Both the position numbers and the translations under genes were made by a program. A stretch of 41,592 bases of DNA from Marinococcus halophilus (GTDB lineage Bacteria; Bacillota; Bacilli; Bacillales; Marinococcaceae). A model generated the notes under the pieces. The model had not been told where the DNA came from and made no database searches. It worked only from the letters and a program-made list of their open reading frames with translations. Of the stretch, positions 16,450-24,421 are shown one piece after another; position 1 is the stretch's first letter; every line of letters starts with the position of its first letter. Where the stretch lies: positions 1 through 41,592 of the forward strand of contig NZ_NPFA01000017.1 of assembly GCF_002265875.1 (NCBI RefSeq), given 5' to 3'.

Positions 16450-17577
16450 CTATTTAAAATCGTCCGCATACTTTTCGTATTCAGTGCCTTCCAGTTCGTC
16501 AGCCGGGATAAACTCCATCGCTGCTGAATTCATGCAGTATCTGAGGCCTGTCGGCTCAGGTCCGTCTCGAAAAACGTGTCCTAAATGTGAATCTGCATGT
16601 TTGCTGCGAACTTCCACATTCGTTCCAAGAATACCGGTGTCTTCTTCATACGTAATATTTGCGAGCTCCAATGGTTTCGTAAAGCTTGGCCAGCCTGTTC
16701 CGGAATCATACTGGTCAAGCGAGCTGAAGAGAGGCTCACCGGATACAATATCAACATATATACCCTCTTCCCCGTTATCGTGGTAGGCATTATCGTACGC
16801 AGGCTCCGTTCCGTCTTCCTGCGTCACTTCATACTGCATGCTGTTCAGTTCCGATACGGCCGCTTCTTTATCATCAACGGCAAATGGGGATTCCGTGCTT
16901 ACCTCATATTCTTTATCCTCTCCCCATACCTTATCTAAAAAGGCATCGCGCCCGGAATTATTTCTGTAATATTCATATCTTCCCGGGTTTTTCTTATAGT
17001 AATCCTGGTGATAGGCTTCTGCTTTGTAAAACGTATCATATTGTTCAATGGAGGTTACAATGTCTTCATCAAACCGGCCGGACTCTTCGAGCTCCATTAA
17101 CGAGGCTTCCGCTGCCTGGCGCTGGGCCTCATCATGATAAAACACTGCCGATAAATAAGGCTCTCCCTTATCCACAAACTGCCCTTCGTCATCCGTCGGG
17201 TCAATCTGGCGCCAGAAAATCTGCAGCAGGTCCTCGTAGCTGATCTGCTCCGGATCGTACGTAATTTGCACTGCTTCCTGGTGTCCTGTCTGCTTGCCTG
17301 ATACTTCTTCATACGTAGGATTTTCCTCCTCGCCGCCCGTGTAGCCGGAAACCACACTGACGACGCCGGAACGGGATTCAAATGGCGGCTCCATACACCA
17401 GAAGCACCCTCCAGCGAACGTAGCCTGCTCCATCCCTTCCAGATCCCCCTGCAATTCCGATTGCTCCGTAGCAACCACTTCTTCATATTCATTAGCCGTA
17501 AACGCCTGGTACAAATACCAGCCGCCTGCCAGCAGAATAACCGCCGCTATACTAAAAAACCACCGTTTTTTATTCAT
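16450..17577 (-). CDS. msrAB: Membrane-anchored methionine sulfoxide reductase MsrA-MsrB fusion
   Basis: A 375-residue bifunctional enzyme repairing both methionine sulfoxide stereoisomers outside the membrane. An N-terminal helix (RWFFSIAAVILLAGGWYLY) anchors it, followed by an acidic linker. The MsrA domain (about 50-215) has catalytic Cys58 in GGCFWCMEPPFE; the MsrB domain (about 230-375) has GTGWPSFTKP, HADSHLGHVF and catalytic Cys348 in RYCMNSAA. The MsrB zinc CxxC pairs are absent. ATG 17577 was chosen because AAGGGGTGCTGT precedes it; the longer frame from 17607 lacks a site. No ccdA or thioredoxin partner lies nearby. Confidence 0.94.
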   Translation of the reverse strand: MNKKRWFFSIAAVILLAGGWYLYQAFTANEYEEVVATEQSELQGDLEGMEQATFAGGCFWCMEPPFESRSGVVSVVSGYTGGEEENPTYEEVSGKQTGHQEAVQITYDPEQISYEDLLQIFWRQIDPTDDEGQFVDKGEPYLSAVFYHDEAQRQAAEASLMELEESGRFDEDIVTSIEQYDTFYKAEAYHQDYYKKNPGRYEYYRNNSGRDAFLDKVWGEDKEYEVSTESPFAVDDKEAAVSELNSMQYEVTQEDGTEPAYDNAYHDNGEEGIYVDIVSGEPLFSSLDQYDSGTGWPSFTKPLELANITYEEDTGILGTNVEVRSKHADSHLGHVFRDGPEPTGLRYCMNSAAMEFIPADELEGTEYEKYADDFK

Positions 17578-17725
17578 ACAGCACCCCTTTTGTATCTTTT
17601 CTTTCATTATAAGGAAAAGGGGCCGACTTTAACATCATTCCAACTTGTCCGCACTTATATTAGTGAATGTTATTCGAACAAAAGACACCAATCAATGTTT
17701 TCAATGTTTAGTTATTACCTGCTCG

Positions 17726-17809
17726 TTAATTTACCAGCTGTAGCAATAATACGCCCACGAGCATTCCAATGAGAAAATATGCCAGAAACCGCACGAATTT
17801 ATTCTTCAC
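17726..17809 (-). CDS. 27-residue single-helix membrane peptide
   Basis: GTG at 17809 sits behind GAGGTGGTGGTTCAAG and opens a 27-residue frame: MKNKFVRFLAYFLIGM, then LVGVLLLQLVN. It has a basic N-terminus and one hydrophobic helix. A longer frame reaches 17914 but has no ribosome binding site and an unconvincing sequence. Peptides of this shape are common in Bacillaceae and their roles are mostly unknown. Confidence 0.5.
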   Translation of the reverse strand: MKNKFVRFLAYFLIGMLVGVLLLQLVN

Positions 17810-17974
17810 CTTGAACCACCACCTCAAAAATGTATAGCCGTCTAGGCTGTAAATAATCTTAATGTGTTCAATATACTGTTCGAAAAAGCAATTGTATACT
17901 AAATCTATACTCATTTATAAAAATGAACTATCTTGCTGTTCGATCCAAAACTTGAAGACAAGGAGACGAAGAGT

Positions 17975-18144
17975 GTGAATCAGCGACTGATTAAAACAGA
18001 AGCATTTATGGCAGCCGTCCTGGCGGGTGCTTTGTATTATGCAAGCGGATACTCCTGCCAGACCTTTCCATGATCGGGTATGCGGTTAATTCCATGATTG
18101 ACGCTTATGTCTACAATGTCGCTCCCACGTACATTCTTCCCTAA
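17975..18144 (+). pseudogene. Frameshifted small membrane protein gene
   Basis: AAGGAGACGAAGA precedes GTG 17975, which reads MNQRLIKTEAFMAAVLAGAL and YYASG before going out of frame. One base later the other frame continues LLPDLSMIGYAVNSMIDAYV and YNVAPTYILP to a TAA at 18142-18144. Restoring one base near 18047-18050 gives a coherent protein of about 56 residues with a hydrophobic first half. Family unknown; it may be a true pseudogene or a sequencing error. Confidence 0.5.
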
Positions 18145-18161
18145 AATTTTTAAAATGGCAA

Positions 18162-18189
18162 AAAAGAAGGCCAGCTATAGCAGCTGGCC
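18162..18189 (-). terminator. Terminator of the DeoR-PepSY-FixH operon
   Basis: GGCCAGCT and AGCTGGCC form a perfect stem with a 5-base loop. On the minus strand it is followed by TTCTTTTTT, about 55 bases past the lipoprotein stop. Confidence 0.85.
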
Positions 18190-18242
18190 GCCAGTGTGGG
18201 TATTAAACGATAAGAGTGATTCCTGGGAAAACGTCCTCTTTA

Positions 18243-18698
18243 CTAATGATGACTGCTGCTGTGCCCTGATTCGTGTCCGCCTCCCAGCATTTCCTGCTCC
18301 TCAGAGGTTAAATCCCCTACGCCCACTTGTTTGGCTGTCTGCAGCTCGCTTTTGTGTTCTTTTAACTCCGCTTCGAACGTATAAACGCCGTCGTCCGGCA
18401 CCCGTACGGAAGCCGTATAGACGCCCTCACCCGATGAGTCCGCTCTCTTTGTCTCAATCTTTTCCTGCTCGGCGTCATATACTGTCAGGCTAACGTCTCC
18501 CTGAACCGAATGCGGCTGCTCATTCTGAAGTAAATGAATCTGCACAGGAACAGCATCTCCTGGCGCCACGTTTTCTTCCGTATGAATGTATAAACTAGCA
18601 GGAGCACTGGTTCCGTAATCCTCATGGTTACTAGCATCTATCGCTGAGCATCCACTTGCCAGCAGCAGGACGGTTATTCCCCAAAGCATGATTTTCAT
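18243..18698 (-). CDS. FixH/YtkA-like lipoprotein with His-rich tail
   Basis: Exported lipoprotein of 151 residues: signal peptide with lipobox LASGC (Cys17), then a beta-sandwich domain (PVQIHLLQNEQPHSVQGDV, LTVYDAEQEKIETKR, GVYTASVRVPDDGVYTFEAE) typical of the FixH/YtkA-like group. The C-terminus, GGGHESGHSSSHH, offers four His residues for metal binding. Last gene of a minus-strand operon with a PepSY membrane protein and a Cys-rich regulator. FixH-type domains are linked to metal or cytochrome oxidase assembly; a copper or iron role here is inference from context. Confidence 0.75.
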   Translation of the reverse strand: MKIMLWGITVLLLASGCSAIDASNHEDYGTSAPASLYIHTEENVAPGDAVPVQIHLLQNEQPHSVQGDVSLTVYDAEQEKIETKRADSSGEGVYTASVRVPDDGVYTFEAELKEHKSELQTAKQVGVGDLTSEEQEMLGGGHESGHSSSHH

Positions 18699-18713
18699 TA
18701 TTACTGCTCCTTC

Positions 18714-18890
18714 TTATGAGGCATAGAAAAATGATCGTAAACGCCGGCTTTGGCGAATCACCAGCCGATCAACCGCAAAGATAATTAATACCGATAAACC
18801 GAAGAGAGGAAAAAGGATCCCAAAGCCGATGATAAGCACGACAAACCCCCGGAACCTCCACAGCTGCTCATGCTTCTCGGCGCTCCAAGC
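18714..18890 (-). pseudogene. Out-of-frame 3' end of the PepSY gene
   Basis: This stretch reads EKHEQLWRFRGFVVLIIGFG, ILFPLFGLSVLIIFAVDRLV and IRQSRRLRSFFYAS in a frame different from the PepSY gene that enters it. The fourth helix and basic tail are what PepSY_TM proteins normally have after the WLWWSRRP motif. A one-base change near 18876-18890 would restore a protein ending at 18714, 15 bases before the next gene. Confidence 0.7.
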
Positions 18891-20086
18891 TGACCTTCCG
18901 GACGCCGGGACCACCACAGCCAGATACCGCTCAGGATCATCCCGATCAGTCCCAGGCAGATGAAGAGCCCGGCCAGCTGGTTCCAGATGCCAAACTGCAG
19001 ACCTTTATGGATGGTAATACCCATGGCCATCGTTTTGGCGAGCGGCGGATACTGTTCCCACCTGTAATCCGCTAGTAGACTTCCAGTATACTGATTTATA
19101 TGCATCGTGACTTCCTCCTGGGCCTGGTCCGGGAAAGCAGATACCGTGTAGACCCCTTCACTCGAAGAAGGATAAAACACATCGTATCCGGAAGTCACAT
19201 CGGTTTGTTCCGCCTGGTCTACGACCCGGTCGATCGATATTTGTTCATAATTGTTGTCTGCATATGATTCCGGCACCGGCATCTGCTCGGCAGCCCAGGA
19301 AACATCCCCCGTTTCTTCGGTAACCTGGTCGGACACCGGAGCGTCTCCGACCCAGGTCGACGGCGGATAGCCAATGCCCTGGCTAGTCGTCAGCTGCTGA
19401 AACCCGTTTCCCCAAAAGCCGGTCCAAAGCATTCCGGTCAACAAAAAGAAGGCCAGGCCGCCGGAAATCCAAAAGGCCGGTACCGAGTGCCAGCGCTTGC
19501 GTCTCTCACGGTCTTTATTCGATTTTCCCGGCAGAAAGCTTTTCCGGGAGGCCATCTGTTGTCGGGACGGCCACCAGAGATACAAGCCGCTGATCAGCAT
19601 AAAAATGGTCCAACAGGCAGCGGTCTCCACAATACGGTCTCCCGCGGTACCAGACATTAGTTCTCCATGTAATTCTTCAACCCGGTCCATGATCCGGTGT
19701 TGGTCCATCAGTGTGCCGGTGCTCTCCAGGGTATAGGGATTCACAAACACCGTCATTCCCTCCCCAGAGGCGTTGGTCATTCCCACTTCTGCCGCTTCGC
19801 CCTCCCCGGCCGGCGGCTGGTAGCGGGTCACCGTACCGTCAGGGTGCTCCTCCATGGCAGCGCCGGTAATCGCAGAGGCTTCCTGTTTCTCTCCTTCTGC
19901 GGCCACCTCTACATAGTCCTGATACAGCCATTGTTCGATATTGCCGCGGAACAAATAGGTCGCTCCCGTAATGGCCAGCATTAACAAGATTGGCGTCAAT
20001 ATAATACCGGCATAAAAGTGCCACCGCCAGAACACGTGATGATGCTGCCGGTTCATTCTATTCTTTTGGCTCCTCTGTTGTTTCAT
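18785..20086 (-). CDS. PepSY_TM domain membrane protein, C-terminus frameshifted
   Basis: Protein of 433 residues with the PepSY-associated TM layout: HHHVFWRWHFYAGIILTPIL in TM1, a large extracytoplasmic region, TM2 (TIFMLISGLYLWWPSR), TM3 (GGLAFFLLTGMLWTGFWG), a second PepSY-like region, and TM4 with IHKGLQFGIWNQLAGL and WLWWSRRP. Such proteins are often ferric-reductase-like or metal-uptake partners. After SRRPEGQLGAPR the frame becomes low-complexity (SMSSCGGSGGLSCLSSALG), while the expected tail lies in another frame. As drawn it ends at 18785; the ancestral end is 18714. Start follows TAGGAGGAAGAC. Confidence 0.82.
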   Translation of the reverse strand: MKQQRSQKNRMNRQHHHVFWRWHFYAGIILTPILLMLAITGATYLFRGNIEQWLYQDYVEVAAEGEKQEASAITGAAMEEHPDGTVTRYQPPAGEGEAAEVGMTNASGEGMTVFVNPYTLESTGTLMDQHRIMDRVEELHGELMSGTAGDRIVETAACWTIFMLISGLYLWWPSRQQMASRKSFLPGKSNKDRERRKRWHSVPAFWISGGLAFFLLTGMLWTGFWGNGFQQLTTSQGIGYPPSTWVGDAPVSDQVTEETGDVSWAAEQMPVPESYADNNYEQISIDRVVDQAEQTDVTSGYDVFYPSSSEGVYTVSAFPDQAQEEVTMHINQYTGSLLADYRWEQYPPLAKTMAMGITIHKGLQFGIWNQLAGLFICLGLIGMILSGIWLWWSRRPEGQLGAPRSMSSCGGSGGLSCLSSALGSFFLSSVYRY

Positions 20087-20127
20087 GTCTTCCTCCTAGT
20101 ATAAGTTGCTCCGCGTCCGTTCTTTCT

Positions 20128-20700
20128 CTAATTCTGGCCGGGGTCCGGCGTGCAGCAGGACATTGCCGAAGCGACAGCTGTCACAGCCTGAGAGAAATCG
20201 TATAATTCCCCGCCAAATCCTGCTTGGAATTTGACTGCCTGAGCTTGATGTTGAAATAGTAATACCTGTGGGGCACAGCAATGCAAGCATTCATCGGCTC
20301 CAATTAAAAAAATACCCAGGCGCGCATTCATGGTGGTCCCCCGCAGAAAATCACGCCCTATCACCTGTTCTTCTTCGCTGCCGTGATGGGCCATAAACAT
20401 CAGCAGGCAATGCGGGCAACAGAAATGAGCCATCGATCCATCAGCATGCATGAGCTGCGCTGCCTGAACCGAGAATGATTCCTGAAAGCAGACGCCGCAT
20501 TGTCTTGATTGCACCGAAGGCTGAAGGTATTTGACACCTCCAGGCACCCGTTCAATTTCTTCATCCTGAATCAATTTTTGGATATCCCGGTAAATGGTCA
20601 TTTCGGATACGCCCAGCTCTTCTTTCAAAAAAGCAATGCGGACGGATCCATGCTGCTTTACCCAGGCCAGGATTTGTTTTTGTCGTTTTTCAGGAATCAC
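20128..20700 (-). CDS. DeoR-type HTH regulator fused to a Cys-rich NosL-like domain
   Basis: A 190-residue protein. Residues 1-58 are a DeoR-type winged helix (EKRQKQILAWVKQHGSV, then FLKEELGVSEMTIYRDIQKL). The rest carries ten cysteines: CGVC (68, 71), CCPHC (94, 95, 98), CLHCC (138, 141, 142) and a terminal CC (182, 183). The segment CCAPQVLLFQHQAQAVKFQ with FGGELYDF resembles the copper-protein NosL/TRASH fold. Start GTG 20700 lies 7 bases after AAGGAGGG; the longer frame from 20736 has no site. First gene of an operon with PepSY and FixH-like genes; it probably senses a thiophilic metal. Confidence 0.78.
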   Translation of the reverse strand: MIPEKRQKQILAWVKQHGSVRIAFLKEELGVSEMTIYRDIQKLIQDEEIERVPGGVKYLQPSVQSRQCGVCFQESFSVQAAQLMHADGSMAHFCCPHCLLMFMAHHGSEEEQVIGRDFLRGTTMNARLGIFLIGADECLHCCAPQVLLFQHQAQAVKFQAGFGGELYDFSQAVTAVASAMSCCTPDPGQN

Positions 20701-21008
20701 CGGCACTCCCTCCTTATGTATTCTTCTGTGAAGCAATTAAATGATACACACCCACTGGTCGGTTCATCCCACATATACAATGGCACGTCAGTCACATTTG
20801 TGTACCATCATCATATCCGTTTTCAATTGTTATTGCTGTGAACATTGTTTGAAAATGTTAAAAATCATCAAACTTTAACATGACTGACACATATACCGTT
20901 TTCAAAACCGAGGCTTTTAATTATCTATTTAGATCACGTAAAAAAGCCTTCATGTTTTTCACTAAACATAAAGACTTTTGTCGTCTTCTGAAATTCTTGA
21001 TAAGAGCT
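20701..21008. other. Intergenic region upstream of the DeoR-NosL operon
   Basis: 308 bases without a gene. Inverted arms GTCAGTCA (20787-20794) and TGACTGAC (20881-20888) flank an AT-rich core that would contain the operon promoter. The 87-base separation makes a single operator unlikely, though the arms could be half-sites. No clear terminator for the secreted-protein gene. Confidence 0.35.
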
Positions 21009-21602
21009 TCACTCTCGATCGTTGGTGGTTTCCTCTTCTGTTCCGTAAACAGAGATATAATCCCCGTTCTGGTAGACTTTAAACCGATCTACGGTTCCTG
21101 TGCCTCCGGCTTCTGAAAGGGCTTTTGAAGTTAATTGGACCGTGTAATAAGCTCCCTGTTCATCTTCCCGGAGGACGCCGCCCAGGTCATCAAGCCGGAT
21201 GCCTTCGCCAACGTCCTCCTGTTGTTTAACTATGTTAATGGCTTCCTCACCTGAAGAGACTATCACTGCCTGATCTTCATCTGTTGATGTTTGACTCCGC
21301 TTCTGGTTGGGGGGCTTGCTATCAGTCTTTTGATTTTCAGCAAGCAGGTCCCACGTATTTAGCCCAGGCATGGCCTCAATAGTCAAAAAATACCCCTGCG
21401 CATTCAGGGCGGCCCGCGTGATCGCTATGCCCCTCGCTGGATCCCCGCCTGTCGCTGCCAGCTCTGACCCTACGGCATCATGTATACTCGTCTGAAATAC
21501 TTCTCGTTCGTCGCTGCTATTGGAAGCCACAGCTCCGATTGGCGCCAGAATCAGACCGGCAGCACTTATTATAAAGATAGTCCATGTTGAAATACGCTTC
21601 AT
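21009..21602 (-). CDS. Secreted protein of unknown function
   Basis: A 197-residue protein with a signal peptide (KRISTWTIFIISAAGLILAP, cleavage near AVA-S) and no other membrane segment. It has an N-terminal region with TRAALNAQGYFLTIEAMPGL, a polar linker (TDSKPPNQKRSQTSTDEDQ), and a C-terminal domain EAINIVKQQEDVGEG followed by GAYYTVQLTSKALSEAGGTG and a basic/aromatic strand. The C-terminal half is reminiscent of PepSY/YPEB-like inhibitory folds, but no motif is decisive. Start ATG 21602 follows GGAGGAAAATCTATC. It is upstream of the PepSY operon but about 270 bases away. Confidence 0.65.
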   Translation of the reverse strand: MKRISTWTIFIISAAGLILAPIGAVASNSSDEREVFQTSIHDAVGSELAATGGDPARGIAITRAALNAQGYFLTIEAMPGLNTWDLLAENQKTDSKPPNQKRSQTSTDEDQAVIVSSGEEAINIVKQQEDVGEGIRLDDLGGVLREDEQGAYYTVQLTSKALSEAGGTGTVDRFKVYQNGDYISVYGTEEETTNDRE

Positions 21603-21884
21603 GATAGATTTTCCTCCTTCATTTCACAACCACCTTTTTCCATAAATAGGGCATTCCAAACGTATCAGTTTTTTATAATATAACATTGCCTTTTTTCGAA
21701 ATTAGGTTACATTATCTTGCCTGTGATGGGCTTCATTGTTTCAGAAAGTAGCGAAAAATATGTCGTATTGCATTTATATTATTTTTGGAAGAAAGCCGAG
21801 CAGCACTCGGAACGTAAGCATATGAAGAAGCTGAAGAAACAAGCAGGCAAAGTTTGGGCTGTAACTATAAAAAGAGCTTTTCAT

Positions 21885-21915
21885 AAAAAAGAACTCCCAA
21901 TATTATTAGGAGTTC
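21885..21915 (-). terminator. Terminator of the BCCT transporter gene
   Basis: GAACTCC and GGAGTTC form a stem with an 11-base AT-rich loop, followed on the minus strand by T6. It lies 12 bases past the stop codon. Confidence 0.85.
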
Positions 21916-21926
21916 CAGCTGCCAAT

Positions 21927-23459
21927 TCAGGAAGCCTTATCTGGTTTATCGGCATTTCTGCTTTTATCCTTTGTTTCCACGTCTTTTTCTTCCCGGAGTG
22001 CTTTAAACAGCGAGTACACCATTAATATCATCACAATGGAAAATGGAAGGGCCGATATAATCATGACGTTTTGCAGCGCATTAATTCCTCCCGAGTACAG
22101 CAGCACGGCCGCTGTAGCAGAAAGCATGACCCCCCAGATGAACTTCACCACAGCAGAAGGGTTCATCGAGCCGTTGGAGGTCTGCATGCCGAGTACAAAT
22201 GTAGCGGAGTCAGCCGAAGTGATAAAGAAAGAAACAATTAACAAAAGTGCAATTGTGGACATAACGGTGCTGAGCGGGTATTGGTCAAATACGCCGAAAA
22301 TCGCTTCTTCGGGAGCCAGCGAGGCAATATCTGCCATACCGCTGCTTTGTACGTTTAAGGTGGCCCCGCCAAACAGCGAAAACCAGACGAAGCTGACAAT
22401 TGATGGTACCAAAATGACGCCGATCGTAAACTCCTTCAGAGTACGCCCTCTCGACACACGGGCAATAAATATTCCTATAAAAGGCGTCCATGAGATCCAC
22501 CAGGCCCAGTAGAAAATCGTCCATGTATTAATCCACTCTCTTGTATTTTCAGATGTGGGAGCGATTCGGAAGCTCATCTGCGGAAGCGTCTGCAAATACG
22601 TACCGAGTGTATTTGTAAACAAATTCATGGAAAATAATGTTGGGCCGACAAAAAGCATTAAGACAAACAAAATAATCGTTAAATATATGTTTGCGTTACT
22701 CAGGAATTTAATTCCTTTGTTCAAGCCCGTATACGCTGACACTAAAAACATGGCAGTAATAACAACAATGACTATCAACTGCATCGTATAGTTGTTCGGG
22801 GTGTTAAACAAATAGGACATACCACCGGAAACCTGTGTTACGCCAATACCAAGGACGGTGGCAATCCCCGAGACTGTTGTAATCAGAGCGATAATATCTA
22901 CAATTTTTCCACCGATGCCTTTTTCGTTCATAATCGGACTGAGCATGGCGCTTACCATGCCGGGCGCACCTCGGCGGAACGTAAAGTAGGCAAAACAAAT
23001 ACCTGTAATCCCATAAATCGCCCATGGATGTATGCCCCAATGCAAAAACATGTACCTCATTGAATCGAGAAGCGCCTGCTCCGTTCCTGCATCTGCTTCC
23101 GGGGCGCTTGTGGCATAGTGCGACACTGTTTCCGCCCCGCTCCAGAACACAAGACCGACTCCCATACCCGAGCTGAACAGCATCGCAAACCAGGTGGGAT
23201 AGCTGTATTCGGGGAGGTCCTCCGGTCTTCCGAGACGAATGTTGCCATATCTGCTGAAAATAAAATAAATACATAAAAGTACACATGCTGATACAATTAA
23301 AAGATAGTACCATCCAAAATGAGTCGATACAAACGACCTTACAACAGAGCTTGCGTTAAAAAACGATTGCGGAATTGCGACTCCGACAATCGCCATGATA
23401 AGCAGTATCACTAAGGCTCCGTAAAACACAAAACCTACTCTTGGTTTTTGATTATCCAC
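21927..23459 (-). CDS. opuD: BCCT-family betaine/choline transporter
   Basis: A 510-residue membrane protein with 12 helices, the standard size for betaine-choline-carnitine transporters. The family signature in TM8 and the following loop is visible: WTIFYWAWWISWTPFIGIFI, then ARVSRGRTLKEF. The TM4 region GMGVGLVFWSGAE is also typical. It should import glycine betaine or a related compatible solute with sodium, fitting an organism exposed to salt. The charged C-terminal tail (LREEKDVETKDKSRNADK) may serve osmosensing. Start ATG 23459 follows GAAAAGAGGAAGGAGCCC. Confidence 0.9.
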   Translation of the reverse strand: MDNQKPRVGFVFYGALVILLIMAIVGVAIPQSFFNASSVVRSFVSTHFGWYYLLIVSACVLLCIYFIFSRYGNIRLGRPEDLPEYSYPTWFAMLFSSGMGVGLVFWSGAETVSHYATSAPEADAGTEQALLDSMRYMFLHWGIHPWAIYGITGICFAYFTFRRGAPGMVSAMLSPIMNEKGIGGKIVDIIALITTVSGIATVLGIGVTQVSGGMSYLFNTPNNYTMQLIVIVVITAMFLVSAYTGLNKGIKFLSNANIYLTIILFVLMLFVGPTLFSMNLFTNTLGTYLQTLPQMSFRIAPTSENTREWINTWTIFYWAWWISWTPFIGIFIARVSRGRTLKEFTIGVILVPSIVSFVWFSLFGGATLNVQSSGMADIASLAPEEAIFGVFDQYPLSTVMSTIALLLIVSFFITSADSATFVLGMQTSNGSMNPSAVVKFIWGVMLSATAAVLLYSGGINALQNVMIISALPFSIVMILMVYSLFKALREEKDVETKDKSRNADKPDKAS

Positions 23460-23797
23460 GACGGGGGCTCCTTCCTCTTTTCACAGCGGCTCAAAATATG
23501 GAACTAATTGCTCTAGAAACCTTCTTATTAACGTTAAAATAAGTGATTCCCGCCGCATTTACAGCGTAAACCCCCTGTCTACAGATCTAATTAATAACCC
23601 AAAACCGGTGAAAATCAAGGAAGGGCGGGCGCTTTTCAAATATAAATTAGAGGAACATAAAATGAGTAATCGACTCCGCCAATCCAAAATAGGTACCACG
23701 GCTTCCCAATAGTTATGGTGCTTATAAGGCTTATAAACCCAGTATTCAATTAATTTATTCCGAGTAGCTGAAAGAATATTTAGGAGAAGTTGCTATA
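23460..23797. other. Intergenic region, 338 bases
   Basis: Between the BCCT gene start and the mdcG end. It holds TTAACGTTAA (23528-23537), possibly part of a BCCT-gene operator, and a 16-codon plus-strand frame (MSNRLRQSKIGTT...) behind GAGGAACATAAA that is probably chance or a remnant. No terminator after mdcG is clear. Confidence 0.35.
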
Positions 23798-24421
23798 CTA
23801 AAATACTTTTTCTCTATCAAAGAGCCTGGGTCCATTTTTGGTACGTACTAACATTTTTGAGTGCTTTCCTAGATAATCCTCTAACGCTATAGCTCCGATT
23901 TCAGCTTCGAGCAGTACATCAACACGTGCCGAAAGGTTTTGAATTTTCTCTCTTAAAGTTTCCATCTTTTTTATATTTTGTTCATCAACGCGAATAATAA
24001 TGTCTACATCGCTGTGCATATTTATTGTATTCATTTTTGACACCAGTTCAAACCCTGTACTGCCGCCCGGGCCCCAGGCCAATCTTTCTCTTCGGAGCAG
24101 CTTGTCCAAAGCCAGCATCGCTTCTATCTGGGGCAGTACTCTTCTATTTCCCTCTAATTCTTTCCACATTTTCTGATGAATAATCTCTTCCGGTGGGATA
24201 ACCTTTTCTGCATTTTCTTCATCTACCCAGGCCGCCATTCGCTCAGCCCGGTTTTCACCACGTATCCCGACCGGAATTTTCTTATTCACAATCTCAGCTC
24301 TTCGTACAACGACATAGGGAGCTTTCTTTAATGAAAAAATTGCCCAGGCAGGAAGAGGTTCACTTGTCTCGAGCGCCTGGGCTCCATTAATTTTTACTAA
24401 ATCATGCACGTTTATATCCAT
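23798..24421 (-). CDS. mdcG: Malonate decarboxylase holo-ACP synthase (phosphoribosyl-dephospho-CoA transferase)
   Basis: A 207-residue nucleotidyltransferase that attaches the 2'-(5''-phosphoribosyl)-3'-dephospho-CoA arm to the MdcC serine. The family pattern is visible in LAWGPGGSTGFELVSK and HSDVDIIIRVDE, with the Asp-x-Asp pair that binds magnesium. The N-terminal part (LPAWAIFSLKKAPYVVVRR) also fits MdcG. Last gene of the mdc operon; its start overlaps the mdcDE end by 10 bases, implying coupled translation. Confidence 0.88.
   Translation of the reverse strand: MDINVHDLVKINGAQALETSEPLPAWAIFSLKKAPYVVVRRAEIVNKKIPVGIRGENRAERMAAWVDEENAEKVIPPEEIIHQKMWKELEGNRRVLPQIEAMLALDKLLRRERLAWGPGGSTGFELVSKMNTINMHSDVDIIIRVDEQNIKKMETLREKIQNLSARVDVLLEAEIGAIALEDYLGKHSKMLVRTKNGPRLFDREKVF

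Noticed and set aside
16403-16786. 127-codon plus-strand frame opposite msrAB
   Set aside because: Antisense of a well-supported gene; composition is Ser/Pro-rich as expected for a shadow frame.
17810-17914. N-terminal extension of the 27-residue membrane peptide
   Set aside because: No ribosome binding site at 17914, while GAGGTGGTGG precedes GTG 17809.
20787-20888. GTCAGTCA and TGACTGAC as one operator or transposon ends
   Set aside because: Arms are short and 86 bases apart; no target duplication or other support.
22036-22512. 158-codon plus-strand frame opposite the BCCT gene
   Set aside because: Antisense shadow of a highly hydrophobic gene; no ribosome binding site and no protein-like features.
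23528-23537. TTAACGTTAA as a betaine regulator operator
   Set aside because: A 10-bp AT-rich palindrome is too likely by chance and no regulator is adjacent.
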